Assembly: GCA_024279425.1 (NCBI GenBank)
Contig: JAJRRO010000116.1
Span: forward strand, 186,001 to 250,000
Length of the DNA stretch: 64,000 nt
Direction: 5' to 3'
Source: Bacteroidota bacterium
GTDB taxonomy: Bacteria > Bacteroidota > Bacteroidia > Flavobacteriales > Flavobacteriaceae
Shown here: one piece after another, positions 36,584 to 45,937 of the stretch
How the letters are laid out: each line of letters opens with the position of its first letter
Position numbering within the stretch: position 1 is the stretch's first letter
Program-made: the position numbers and the translations under genes
Notes under the pieces: model-generated
Databases searched by the model: none
The model's input: the letters and a program-made list of their open reading frames with translations, nothing else
What the model was told of the DNA's origin: nothing

Positions 36584-37481
36584 ATATTATTTAAATTATC
36601 TAGATGAATTGGAATCCGAGGCAATATATGTTCTAAGGGAAGTATGGGTTCAATTTCAAAATCCGGTTATCTTGTTTTCCGGTGGCAAGGATTCAATTGT
36701 AGTAACCCATTTGGCGCGAAAAGCATTTTACCCTTCAAAAATTCCATTCCCCTTGCTTCATGTTGATACAGGACATAATTTTCCGGAAACTATCAAATTC
36801 AGAAATGATTTAACAAAAGAACTTGGTCTTGAATTACTAGTGGGTTCTGTTCAAAAATCGATTGATCAGGGTCGCGTCACTGAGGAAAAAGGAAAACATG
36901 CCACTAGAAATGCACTCCAAATAACCACTTTATTGGATACCATAGAAGAAAATAAAATTGATTGTGCCATAGGTGGTGGACGAAGGGATGAGGAAAAGGC
37001 AAGGGCTAAAGAACGTTTTTTTTCACATCGTGATGAATTCGGACAATGGGACCCAAAAAATCAGCGACCTGAATTATGGAATATCTTCAATGGCAAGTAT
37101 TTTGAAGGCGAACATTTCAGGGCTTTTCCAATTAGCAATTGGACAGAAATGGATGTATGGAACTATATTAAAAAGGAACAAATTGAAATACCCTCATTAT
37201 ATTATGCACACGAAAGAAAGGTCGTTTGGAGAAGTAACTCCTGGATCCCACACTCAGAATTTCTTGTTTTAGGTGAAAAAGAAGAAGTTTTAATAAAGAA
37301 AATAAGATTCAGGACTTTAGGGGATATTACCATAACCGGGGGAATAGAATCCGATGCCGACACTTTGGAAAAAATTGTTGATGAAGTAGCTGCAATGCGC
37401 AATACCGAACGCGGTAACCGATCTGATGACAAAAGGTCTGAAACAGCCATGGAAGACAGAAAACGACAAGGGTATTTTTAG
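36576..37481 (+). CDS. cysD: Sulfate adenylyltransferase subunit 2
   Basis: 301 residues of the PP-loop ATP pyrophosphatase type: SGGKDSIV near residue 35, HVDTGHNFPETI near 62, GGGRRDEEKARAKER, and the C-terminal RKRQGYF end typical of CysD. With CysN it makes APS from sulfate and ATP. It starts within the end of cysC and precedes cysN by 47 bp. Confidence 0.97.
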   Translation: MSKYYLNYLDELESEAIYVLREVWVQFQNPVILFSGGKDSIVVTHLARKAFYPSKIPFPLLHVDTGHNFPETIKFRNDLTKELGLELLVGSVQKSIDQGRVTEEKGKHATRNALQITTLLDTIEENKIDCAIGGGRRDEEKARAKERFFSHRDEFGQWDPKNQRPELWNIFNGKYFEGEHFRAFPISNWTEMDVWNYIKKEQIEIPSLYYAHERKVVWRSNSWIPHSEFLVLGEKEEVLIKKIRFRTLGDITITGGIESDADTLEKIVDEVAAMRNTERGNRSDDKRSETAMEDRKRQGYF

Positions 37482-37528
37482 GCCGATAGCTACTTTTATT
37501 AAAATTACCACGCTAATACATTAGGAAA

Positions 37529-38785
37529 ATGCAAATAGACAATAACCAATTATTACGATTTACAACTGCTGGAAGTGTTGATGATGGCAAGAGTACCCTT
37601 ATCGGACGACTATTATATGATTCTAAATCTATCTTTGAAGATCAACTGCGGGCTATTGAAAATACCAGTAGAAGAAGGGGGCATGATGGAATTGACCTGG
37701 CTTTATTTACGGATGGCTTGCGAGACGAAAGGGAGCAAGGGATTACCATTGATGTTGCCTATAGATATTTCACAACACCCAAGCGTAAATTTATTATTGC
37801 CGATACACCTGGTCATATTCAATATACCAGAAATATGGTGACCGGTGCCTCTACTGCCAACGCCGCTATTATTCTGGTTGATGCCAGGCATGGAGTAATT
37901 GAACAGACCAAGCGGCATGCCTTTATTGCTTCACTTTTGCAGATACCCCATATTATCGTCTGTGTTAATAAAATGGATTTGGTTGATTTTAATGAAGAGG
38001 TTTATTCAAAGGTCATCAAAGAATTCGAAGAATTCTCATCGAAATTCATGATCAAAGACATACGGTTTATTCCTTTAAGTGCCTTGTTGGGAGATAATGT
38101 TGTAAATAGATCAAAGAATATGGAATGGTACCAAGAAGCTCCTTTATTGCATACTTTAGAGACCTTACATATAAGCAGTGACATAAATAAAATAGATGCC
38201 AGATTTCCTGTTCAAACGGTATTGAGACCACAACGGGAGGGTTTTATTGATTATCGAGGGTATGCCGGTAGGGTCTCCAGTGGCGTTTTCAGAACAGGAG
38301 ATGAAGTCTCTGTTATCCCTTCAGGACTTACCTCAAAAATAAAGACTATCGATACATTTGATGGTGAATTAGAAGAGGCCTATGCCCCAATGTCAGTTTC
38401 CATCACACTTGATGATGATATTGATATTAGTAGAGGGGATATGATTGTACGATCTAAAAATTTACCAGAAACATCGCAAGATATAGAGGTGATGCTCTGT
38501 TGGTTGAATAGGACACCTGCCAAGCCAAAGGCCAAATATACCATCATGCATACCTCCAATGAACAAAAGGCAATTATAAAGGAAATAATATATAAAATTG
38601 ACATAAATACTTTAAAAAGTAAGTCTGATGGTACCACACTTTGTATGAATGATATTTGCAAAGTAAAAATTAGGACTACTAAACCCCTAATGTTCGATTC
38701 TTATCGAGAAAATAGAACAACGGGTAGTATTATATTGATTGACGATGCAACCAATGAGACAGCAGCGGCAGGAATGATTGTTTAA
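37529..38785 (+). CDS. cysN: Sulfate adenylyltransferase subunit 1 (GTPase)
   Basis: 418 residues of EF-Tu-like GTPase: GSVDDGKSTL near residue 15, DTPGHIQYTRNM near 92, NKMDLVDF near 150, then beta-barrel domains 2 and 3. It is the short form with no CysC domain fused at the C-terminus, which agrees with the separate cysC. GTP hydrolysis drives APS formation by CysD. Last gene of the PAPS operon. Confidence 0.97.
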   Translation: MQIDNNQLLRFTTAGSVDDGKSTLIGRLLYDSKSIFEDQLRAIENTSRRRGHDGIDLALFTDGLRDEREQGITIDVAYRYFTTPKRKFIIADTPGHIQYTRNMVTGASTANAAIILVDARHGVIEQTKRHAFIASLLQIPHIIVCVNKMDLVDFNEEVYSKVIKEFEEFSSKFMIKDIRFIPLSALLGDNVVNRSKNMEWYQEAPLLHTLETLHISSDINKIDARFPVQTVLRPQREGFIDYRGYAGRVSSGVFRTGDEVSVIPSGLTSKIKTIDTFDGELEEAYAPMSVSITLDDDIDISRGDMIVRSKNLPETSQDIEVMLCWLNRTPAKPKAKYTIMHTSNEQKAIIKEIIYKIDINTLKSKSDGTTLCMNDICKVKIRTTKPLMFDSYRENRTTGSIILIDDATNETAAAGMIV

Positions 38786-38923
38786 TAGGTGAAACTTAGA
38801 ATACGTAAAAGGTTGTCCCTGTTGTTTTTAATGCATTGTATCTCGTTTAGATTTATTAAATAATACTGTCTTTAACCTATTTTATTTAATCTGAATAACT
38901 ATTTGGTATTGAAAAGAAGCTCA

Positions 38924-40606
38924 ATGAGACGATTAATACGTACCCATTTATTTATTAAAATATGGTATTATCAACTAGATAAATCCAATTTAATATACCA
39001 TTTGACATTCTTAATTCTAACAATGGGTGTTGTATCCTGTCATGAAGGGCCTAACCAAATAATTGACGATTCGCGCCCTAATATTCTTCTAATAGTTGCC
39101 GATGATCTTGGATATGCAGACTTAGGATGTTTTGGCGGGGAAATTAAAACACCCAATATTGATGCTTTGGCCGCAAGGGGAATACGGTTTAATAGATTCT
39201 ATACGGCTCCTATGTGTGCACCAACCAGGGCAATGCTCCTCTCCGGAAATGACAATCATATAGCCGGGGTAGGAAGACAAAATCTTAGGACTTCGGTTTT
39301 TGGATATGAAGGGCACCTGACCAATAGAGTGGTGACCATACCAACATTGCTCAGAAAAAGTGGTTATGAAACCTTTATGGCAGGGAAATGGCATCTTGGT
39401 CATAATCCCGAGCACAACCCGCACTCAAAAGGGTTTGAACACTCGTATGTTCTATTAGAAGGTGTAGGAAACCATTATAACGGCAATGGTATATTCAAAA
39501 ACTCCCCGGGTTCAAATTATACAGATGATGGAAAACCGTTCCAATGGAAAGATGGTGCCTACTCGACCGATGTTTATACCGACAAATTAATCGAATATAT
39601 GAGTCGGAACAAAACTGACCAACGACCATTTTTTGCCTATGCCGCATACACTTCCCCACATTGGCCTCTCCAAGTCGACGAAAAATATTCTTCAAAATAC
39701 AAAGGTCGATATGATCAAGGGTATGATATTTTAAAGAGACGACGATTTGAGCGCCTTAAAAAATCAGGAATAATTCCCCATGATGCCATAATGCCATTAA
39801 ATGACCCCTCTATTCGAACCTGGAATTCTTTATCGGAAGAAGAAAAATCAAAGGAGTCCAAAAAAATGGAAATTTATGCCGGTATGGTTGATAATTTGGA
39901 TGAGAACATTGGTCGTCTCATACAGCATTTAAAGGATATTAATGCGTATGATAACACCTTGGTCATTTTTATGTCTGACAATGGTGCTGCCAGCGAAGAC
40001 TATTATAACGACAAACAAACAGCGGAATATATCAGTGACTATTATGATAATACATACGAAACCATGGGAAGCCCTCATTCTTTGGTTTCTTATGGCCCTC
40101 CCTGGGCCGAAGCCGGAACAGCTCCATTTCGTTATTTTAAAGAGTTTACCACTAATGGTGGCATCATTGCTCCTATGATCATGGCAGGCCCAATGATTAC
40201 AAGGAAAAATGAAATTTCCGAACAGTTTGTAACTGTGATGGACATTGCTCCTACCCTTTACGATATTGGCAAAACTACATACCCTTTAAAAGAGAAAGGA
40301 AACAAAATTTATCCTATTAAAGGAAAAACATTGATTCCTTTTACTTCTGGTAAAAGCGAAGGGATTCATACCGAAGATTATGTTTTTGGACTTGAGCATA
40401 CGGGTTTCACCATGCTCAAAAAGGGCAATTGGAAATTAACCAATATTGACCGTCCATTTTCAGAGGCAAATTTTAAGCTTTATAATTTGTCAAAGGACCT
40501 GGCAGAAATCCATGACCTTAAAGATTCAGTTCCTGAAAAATATCGGGACCTGTTAAAGGACTGGAGGGCCTTCTCCATTGAAAATCAGGTGCAACTTCCA
40601 AAGTGA
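38924..40606 (+). CDS. Sulfatase (arylsulfatase family), probable lipoprotein
   Basis: 560 residues from the preferred ATG. The sulfatase core shows VADDLGYADLGCFGG (metal-binding Asp pair), the formylglycine motif C-A-P-T-R with Cys at residue 98, GKWHLGH near 150, and the distal DNGAASEDY. A lipobox-like VVSC follows a hydrophobic stretch, so it is likely tethered in the envelope. The frame is open upstream to a TTG at 38903; neither start gives a short classic signal peptide. Activation needs a formylglycine-generating enzyme, not seen here. It separates the PAPS operon from the ASST block. Confidence 0.88.
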   Translation: MRRLIRTHLFIKIWYYQLDKSNLIYHLTFLILTMGVVSCHEGPNQIIDDSRPNILLIVADDLGYADLGCFGGEIKTPNIDALAARGIRFNRFYTAPMCAPTRAMLLSGNDNHIAGVGRQNLRTSVFGYEGHLTNRVVTIPTLLRKSGYETFMAGKWHLGHNPEHNPHSKGFEHSYVLLEGVGNHYNGNGIFKNSPGSNYTDDGKPFQWKDGAYSTDVYTDKLIEYMSRNKTDQRPFFAYAAYTSPHWPLQVDEKYSSKYKGRYDQGYDILKRRRFERLKKSGIIPHDAIMPLNDPSIRTWNSLSEEEKSKESKKMEIYAGMVDNLDENIGRLIQHLKDINAYDNTLVIFMSDNGAASEDYYNDKQTAEYISDYYDNTYETMGSPHSLVSYGPPWAEAGTAPFRYFKEFTTNGGIIAPMIMAGPMITRKNEISEQFVTVMDIAPTLYDIGKTTYPLKEKGNKIYPIKGKTLIPFTSGKSEGIHTEDYVFGLEHTGFTMLKKGNWKLTNIDRPFSEANFKLYNLSKDLAEIHDLKDSVPEKYRDLLKDWRAFSIENQVQLPK

Positions 40607-40650
40607 ACCTAAGAAAAGACCCATCCAAAAAATTATTTTATAATACGTGA

Positions 40651-42210
40651 TTAAGATTTCTTATCCTTTGGCTTTGGTGGTAATTTAAATACATCAGGTT
40701 GTGGATCCAATGGCACCAATTCCCTTCCTTTAAGACCAGGATGATCAGCAGGAATAAATGTCGATCGAAACTGCCAATAGGCAAAAGGAATGGGAGAAAC
40801 AGAATCACCATCGGGATGGTGAATATTACCCCGGTACGGATTTAAATACTCCCAAAGAATCTCACCTTCATTGTTCACTTCAAAAAAACGGCCCTTGGGC
40901 CCTTCATTGATAAAAGTGTTTCCATTTCGCATGCGATGGGCACCAGATATAAAGCTGCCGTAAAACGAAAGGGTATCAGAAGCTATATACTCCCAAGAGA
41001 GAACATCAGGCCCATAACTACCTTTGTCCATTCGGTCATAACTTCCATTTCCATTGATTGGAGGAGTTATTTGATAAATGGCAGAATAATCTAAACTATC
41101 CGGCCCATTGGGGACGTCATTATTGAATACAGTTAGGTCGCCAGCGCCAGGTTTTCCTTTTTCTATCCAACGTATATCGTGTTGCCCAAAAAGTTTTTGA
41201 TCGGTAGAATCCCCTTGATGATAATTTTGCGGGTTGCCCCATCGATATAAAAAATCACCACCACGGCCATATTTACCTCCCTTATGGGAAGCAGCCTCTT
41301 CAGACGTTGTACTATGGTCTATGATGAAAATTTCATTTATGTTTGGAGAGCTAAAGGCTATTTGATCCAATTCGGCATTATAATTTACAGCATTTAAGTG
41401 ATATACATCGGACCCACGATTCTCAATGGTGGTATTCCTCCACCCTATTTTAGCCGCATGCAAAACATCCATGCTATCTTGGGAGATTGGAGGAGGTACC
41501 TTCCTCCCAATATTCACATCCAATAATTCAGGATGTAATACAACGTCTCCATAATTACCCTTTTCCGGGTCATGGTCTTGTATCAAATGATCCCAAATAC
41601 GCCATTCCCAGACCACTTTTCCCCCACTTGCACCATACGGTTCCACCTCTACGATAGTCGATGGCCAAAGCCCCGCCTTTGGTATCATTTCAGGCTTTCT
41701 CCCAGCAGCCAATACTTCCTCGGCTGTTTTCGCCTCCCAAGCAATGGCCAATATATTGCCATTGGGCATCACAGCGATATCATGGTGCGCATGATACTGT
41801 TCATTGGCATATTCAAAGTCCCATTGCAATTTACTGTCCCAAGAAATTTTTTGCAACCTACCCGCTTCCCCACCCCCAGCAAATACAGGAAAGTCTTGAT
41901 CTATAGCCAGTAAGGTAAGAGAACCATCAGTGTTCAAATAACAACTACCTACCCCGTAGTTCCCTTTCCATTCATGTACCACTTCCCCCTTTCGGTCTAC
42001 GAGATAGGTGGAAGCAGAATTCGCTGGTCTGAACATAACATAACCAGGGCTAAGGTTGTCCGAGGTTTTGGTCAATCCGCGTGGTATGTATAGACCAAAC
42101 ATGTTTCGATCTTTCTTGACGGGTTCTGACTCTATGGTTTTTTTTGGAGTACAATTAGAAAAAAGAATGGTAATTAACAATGTGATCGTGTACAATTTAA
42201 TTTTGTCCAT
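40651..42210 (-). CDS. Arylsulfotransferase (ASST) family lipoprotein, copy 1
   Basis: 519 residues. Signal peptide with lipobox LFSNC (Cys about 20). The body is a beta-propeller of the ASST type with the conserved blocks HHDIAVMPNGN, HLNAVNYN, FGQHDIRW and GAHRMRNGNTF; histidines in such blocks carry or assist the sulfuryl transfer in the characterised ASST family. These enzymes move sulfate from an aryl sulfate donor to a phenolic acceptor without PAPS, outside the cytoplasm. Its C-terminal third is nearly identical to copy 3. Confidence 0.85.
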   Translation of the reverse strand: MDKIKLYTITLLITILFSNCTPKKTIESEPVKKDRNMFGLYIPRGLTKTSDNLSPGYVMFRPANSASTYLVDRKGEVVHEWKGNYGVGSCYLNTDGSLTLLAIDQDFPVFAGGGEAGRLQKISWDSKLQWDFEYANEQYHAHHDIAVMPNGNILAIAWEAKTAEEVLAAGRKPEMIPKAGLWPSTIVEVEPYGASGGKVVWEWRIWDHLIQDHDPEKGNYGDVVLHPELLDVNIGRKVPPPISQDSMDVLHAAKIGWRNTTIENRGSDVYHLNAVNYNAELDQIAFSSPNINEIFIIDHSTTSEEAASHKGGKYGRGGDFLYRWGNPQNYHQGDSTDQKLFGQHDIRWIEKGKPGAGDLTVFNNDVPNGPDSLDYSAIYQITPPINGNGSYDRMDKGSYGPDVLSWEYIASDTLSFYGSFISGAHRMRNGNTFINEGPKGRFFEVNNEGEILWEYLNPYRGNIHHPDGDSVSPIPFAYWQFRSTFIPADHPGLKGRELVPLDPQPDVFKLPPKPKDKKS

Positions 42211-42330
42211 GAATTGAAATGGTATATATATTGGTTGGTAGAATTACGTATTAAATATAGGTTACGCTGTTTAAGTTCCAGTTTTTAAGACAGTTAAATA
42301 TAATCAATTTAATTAGGCTTTTTCATCTTT

Positions 42331-43899
42331 TCACTCCGGCGAAGGGGGCATCACAAATTCTAAAGGTTGGGGATCCAATGGTTCTAAATCTTTGCCCAAC
42401 AAAGCAGGGTGGTCAGCGGGAACAAACGTGGAACGAAATGTACTGAAAGTCATAAACATTGGACTAATTGGGTCTCCATTTGGTTTATGTATATTACCCC
42501 TATAAGGAACTAAATATTCCCAGACTATAGTGCCCTTAGGAGACACTTCCAAGAAGCGGCCTCTTGCCCCTTCATTGATAAACGTATTACCGTTGTTCAT
42601 ACGATGGGCACCCGAAATAAAACTACTGTAAAAAGAGAGCGTATCTGCAGCCATATGAAACCATGATGGTTTTTCAGGTTCAAATGCTTGATCCTTGTTC
42701 CTATCGTAATTGCCATTTTCATCTACAGGAGTTTCAATTTCGAGTACCATAGAATAATTGTTACCCAAATTCCCAAAAGTACTCCAGTCTATATCACTTG
42801 GAGCATGATTGTTGAATACCGTTAAATTACCAGCCCCTGGCATTCCTTTCTTGACCCAACGCACATCATGCTGTCCGAATAATTGGCGATTTAAGGAATC
42901 TCCCTGATGATAATTTTCGGGGTTGCCCCAACGATACAGAAAATCTCCTCCTTTCCCACTTCTCCCTCCACGGTGGTTGGCAGCCTCCTTAGTGCTTGTA
43001 CTGTGGTCTATTATAAAAATTTCATTCAAATAAGGTGAGCTGATAACAATTTGATCCAAATTTTCATTATAGTTGATCGCATTGAAATGAAATATATCAG
43101 ACCCCTTATTATACGGCGTTTGGTTTCTTTCTGCCATACCAAGAGCTTTTAAGATTTCTAAACTATCAGGGGTAATGGCCGGAGGTATAGGTTCACCTAA
43201 GTTAAAATCAATCAATTCCGAAAGTTCGGTGGGGTTACCAAAGTTAGCTTTGGACTCATCGTAATCTTGAACCAAATGATCTGAAACATGCCATTCCCAA
43301 ACTATTTTACCCCCTCTTTGACCTTGTGGCTCAATTTCAATGATTTTTTCTAACCATGGTCCCGTTTTTGGAATCAGTTCGGGTTTTCTACCATAGGCAA
43401 CCGCATCTTCATAGGACCATGTTTCATAGGCAATTGCCAGGATGTTGCCGTTGGGCAGCACGGCAAAGTCATGATGTACAATCTGTTCTTCATCCGCATA
43501 TTCAAAATCCCACAACATCTTGCTTTCCCAAGTAACTTTTTGTATACGTCCATAAGGTCCCCCGAATCCAAATACCGGATAATCCACATCATCTACACCT
43601 TGTACAATAGAGCCATCATCCATAAGATATGGGTTAAAGGCCCCATAATTCCCTTTCCATTTGTGTACCACTTCGCCCTTTCTATTTATTAAGTAGGTAG
43701 AAGCGGAATTAGGTACCGAAAACATAACATACCCCGGGCTAAGACCCTCGGTATTGATGGTCAATCCTCGTGGAATGTGATGTCCAAACATATTGCGGTC
43801 TTTCTTGACCGGTCCTGTTTCAGTTGATTTTTTGGGTGAGCAATCCGAAAAGAGCAAAGGAACTAGTATGCAAGCTGCGAATAATTTAATCTTGTCCAT
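42331..43899 (-). CDS. Arylsulfotransferase (ASST) family lipoprotein, copy 2
   Basis: 522 residues from the ATG at 43897-43899, giving the signal peptide MDKIKLFAACILVPLLFSDC with lipobox Cys; the open frame extends upstream to 43974 without a signal. The conserved blocks are HHDFAVLPNGN, HFNAINYN, FGQHDVRW and GAHRMNNGNTF. The N-terminal half is closest to copy 3, the C-terminal part is distinct from copies 1 and 3. It lies between them, all transcribed leftward, so the three are probably one operon (gap of 80 bp to copy 3). Confidence 0.85.
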   Translation of the reverse strand: MDKIKLFAACILVPLLFSDCSPKKSTETGPVKKDRNMFGHHIPRGLTINTEGLSPGYVMFSVPNSASTYLINRKGEVVHKWKGNYGAFNPYLMDDGSIVQGVDDVDYPVFGFGGPYGRIQKVTWESKMLWDFEYADEEQIVHHDFAVLPNGNILAIAYETWSYEDAVAYGRKPELIPKTGPWLEKIIEIEPQGQRGGKIVWEWHVSDHLVQDYDESKANFGNPTELSELIDFNLGEPIPPAITPDSLEILKALGMAERNQTPYNKGSDIFHFNAINYNENLDQIVISSPYLNEIFIIDHSTSTKEAANHRGGRSGKGGDFLYRWGNPENYHQGDSLNRQLFGQHDVRWVKKGMPGAGNLTVFNNHAPSDIDWSTFGNLGNNYSMVLEIETPVDENGNYDRNKDQAFEPEKPSWFHMAADTLSFYSSFISGAHRMNNGNTFINEGARGRFLEVSPKGTIVWEYLVPYRGNIHKPNGDPISPMFMTFSTFRSTFVPADHPALLGKDLEPLDPQPLEFVMPPSPE

Positions 43900-43979
43900 A
43901 TTTTTATAATCTATAGTTCTTAGGTCGGTATACTTTAATAGTTTCAAATAAACATAATCGATTCTATCAACCAACTAAG

Positions 43980-45545
43980 TCAGCTTTTTTTGTCTTCCTT
44001 GTCCAAAGGAGGGGGTAACTTGAATTCCGAGGGTTGGGGATTCAATGGTTTTAATTCCTTACCTATCAAAGATGGATGATCCGCAGGAATAAAAGTAACA
44101 CGGAATAAAGAATAGGTCGCTGGTTTTACATTCACGGGATCACCATTGGGTTTGTGGATAGTACCCCTAAAAGGATTCAAGTATTCCCAAAGAATCTCAC
44201 CTTCCGGATTCACTTCAAAAAAGCGACCCTTGGGCCCTTCATTGATGAACGTATTTCCATTTTGCATGCGATGGGCACCAGATATATAGCTTCCGTAAAA
44301 AGAGAGGGTGTCAGAAGCTATGTACTCCCAGGAGAGAACATCAGGCCCATAACTACCTTTGTCAATTCGGTCATAACTTCCATTTCCGTTGATTGGAGGA
44401 GTTATTTGATAAATGGCAGAATAATCTAAACTATCCGGCCCATTGGGGACATCATTATTGAATACAGTTAGGTCTCCAGCTCCATGTTTTCCTTTTTCGA
44501 CCCATCTCACATCGTGTTGTCCAAACAATTGTTGGTCGGTAGAATCTCCCCGGTGATAATTTTCGGGGTTGCCCCAGCGATACAGAAAATCACCTCCCTG
44601 GTCAGACCTGCCTCCCTTATGTGTAGCAGCCTCTTCTGTAGTGGTACTATGATCTACGATAAAAATTTCTCCCAATTTAGGGGAACTGAAAACAATTTGA
44701 TCTAATTCTGGATTATAATTAATCGCATTGAAATGATGGATATCTGATTTTGGATTATCCAACGTTAGGTTTCTTCCTCCCTTACCAAGCGATTTCAGAA
44801 CATCTAAACTATCTTGGCTAATGGCCGGAGGTATGGAATCGCCAAGGTTAAAATCAATCAATTCAGGATGCTCGCCAGGGTTTCCATAATTCTTTTTACT
44901 ATCATCATTATCCTGAATCAAATGGTCTGATATATGCCACTCCCAAACTATTTTACCTCCTCTTTGACCTTCAGGTTCTATTTCTATGATTTTCTCCATC
45001 CAAGGTCCAGATCTAGGGATTAAATGAGATTTCCTCCCATTCACTACGGCGTCTTCATAAGACCAGGTTTCATAGGCTATTGCAAGAATGTTGCCATTGG
45101 GCATTACCGCAAAATCATGATGTACAATCTGTTCTTCATCCGCATATTCAAAATCCCACAACATTTTGCTATCCCAGTTGATTTTTTGAATCCTTCCATA
45201 AGGTCCTCCAAATCCAAAAACAGGGTAATCTACATCATTCGCACCTTGAATAATGGAACCATCATCCATAAGATACTGGTTAAAAACTTCATAGTTTCCT
45301 TTCCATTCATGCACAACTTCGCCTTTTCTATTTATAAGGTAGGTTGATGCAGAATTCCGTACAGCAACCATGACATATCCTTCTGTAAGATTATTTGACG
45401 TTTTAGTTAAGCCTCTAGGTATGTGATGTCCAAACATATTGCGGTCTTTTTTTGGAGCTTCCTCTCCTGCCGTGCTTTTAGAGACGCAATTATATAAAAC
45501 GCTTAGTGCTATAAACGCAATACTAAAAAACCAAATTTTTTTCAT
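43980..45545 (-). CDS. Arylsulfotransferase (ASST) family lipoprotein, copy 3 (mosaic)
   Basis: 521 residues from the ATG at 45543-45545, with lipobox VLYNC; an in-frame ATG at 45620 gives no signal sequence. Blocks HHDFAVMPNGN, HFNAINYN, FGQHDVRW, GAHRMQNGNTF. The first 330 residues resemble copy 2 (for example VFGFGGPYGRIQK and ETWSYEDAV), while residues from about 365 to 470 are almost identical to copy 1 (DVPNGPDSLDYSAIYQITPP). It is the first gene of the leftward triplet. Confidence 0.85.
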   Translation of the reverse strand: MKKIWFFSIAFIALSVLYNCVSKSTAGEEAPKKDRNMFGHHIPRGLTKTSNNLTEGYVMVAVRNSASTYLINRKGEVVHEWKGNYEVFNQYLMDDGSIIQGANDVDYPVFGFGGPYGRIQKINWDSKMLWDFEYADEEQIVHHDFAVMPNGNILAIAYETWSYEDAVVNGRKSHLIPRSGPWMEKIIEIEPEGQRGGKIVWEWHISDHLIQDNDDSKKNYGNPGEHPELIDFNLGDSIPPAISQDSLDVLKSLGKGGRNLTLDNPKSDIHHFNAINYNPELDQIVFSSPKLGEIFIVDHSTTTEEAATHKGGRSDQGGDFLYRWGNPENYHRGDSTDQQLFGQHDVRWVEKGKHGAGDLTVFNNDVPNGPDSLDYSAIYQITPPINGNGSYDRIDKGSYGPDVLSWEYIASDTLSFYGSYISGAHRMQNGNTFINEGPKGRFFEVNPEGEILWEYLNPFRGTIHKPNGDPVNVKPATYSLFRVTFIPADHPSLIGKELKPLNPQPSEFKLPPPLDKEDKKS

Positions 45546-45786
45546 ACAGAATCTTAAACTGGTTGGTTCTATCAATTGTACCCAAGATTTCATCGTTGCT
45601 GGCTTACCACCAAAGAGCATTAAGTCTAAAATGAACTAATCCAAAAAAATCAATCTCCTCGTCTATGGTCAATTTAGTCAATAAGCACACCTCGCTAATT
45701 ACAGTTGTCGACTGCTAAATATAAAAAAAAATATTAAGTATTTAAAAACATAAAATTGATTTTTTAATGAATACCAAAAAGTATAT

Positions 45787-45841
45787 GTTAATTATTTAGT
45801 TAATTATGATTATATTGTCACTTATGTTGATAATATATCAA
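45787..45841. promoter_or_regulatory. Repeat elements in the divergent ASST promoter region
   Basis: The 392-bp gap between copies 3 and 4 is very AT-rich. GTTAATTAT occurs twice with a 12-bp period (45787-45795 and 45799-45807), and TTGATA-ata-TATCAA is a perfect 6-bp inverted repeat (45827-45841). Both lie about 100-150 bp before copy 4. They could be operators that control the two divergent ASST triplets together. No gene was seen in the gap. Confidence 0.4.
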
Positions 45842-45937
45842 TTATCTAAACGTAGGTCCCCCCTAACCATCAGCCAGTTTTAATAAATTGATTACCTATC
45901 TATTGCGGTAATAAAATAACCTCTAAAATCAAATAAG

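Noticed and set aside
33616-38785. Assimilatory sulfate reduction operon
   Set aside because: cysCDN and cysQ are present, but there is no PAPS/APS reductase, sulfite reductase or sulfate permease in the window, so cysteine synthesis is not the best reading.
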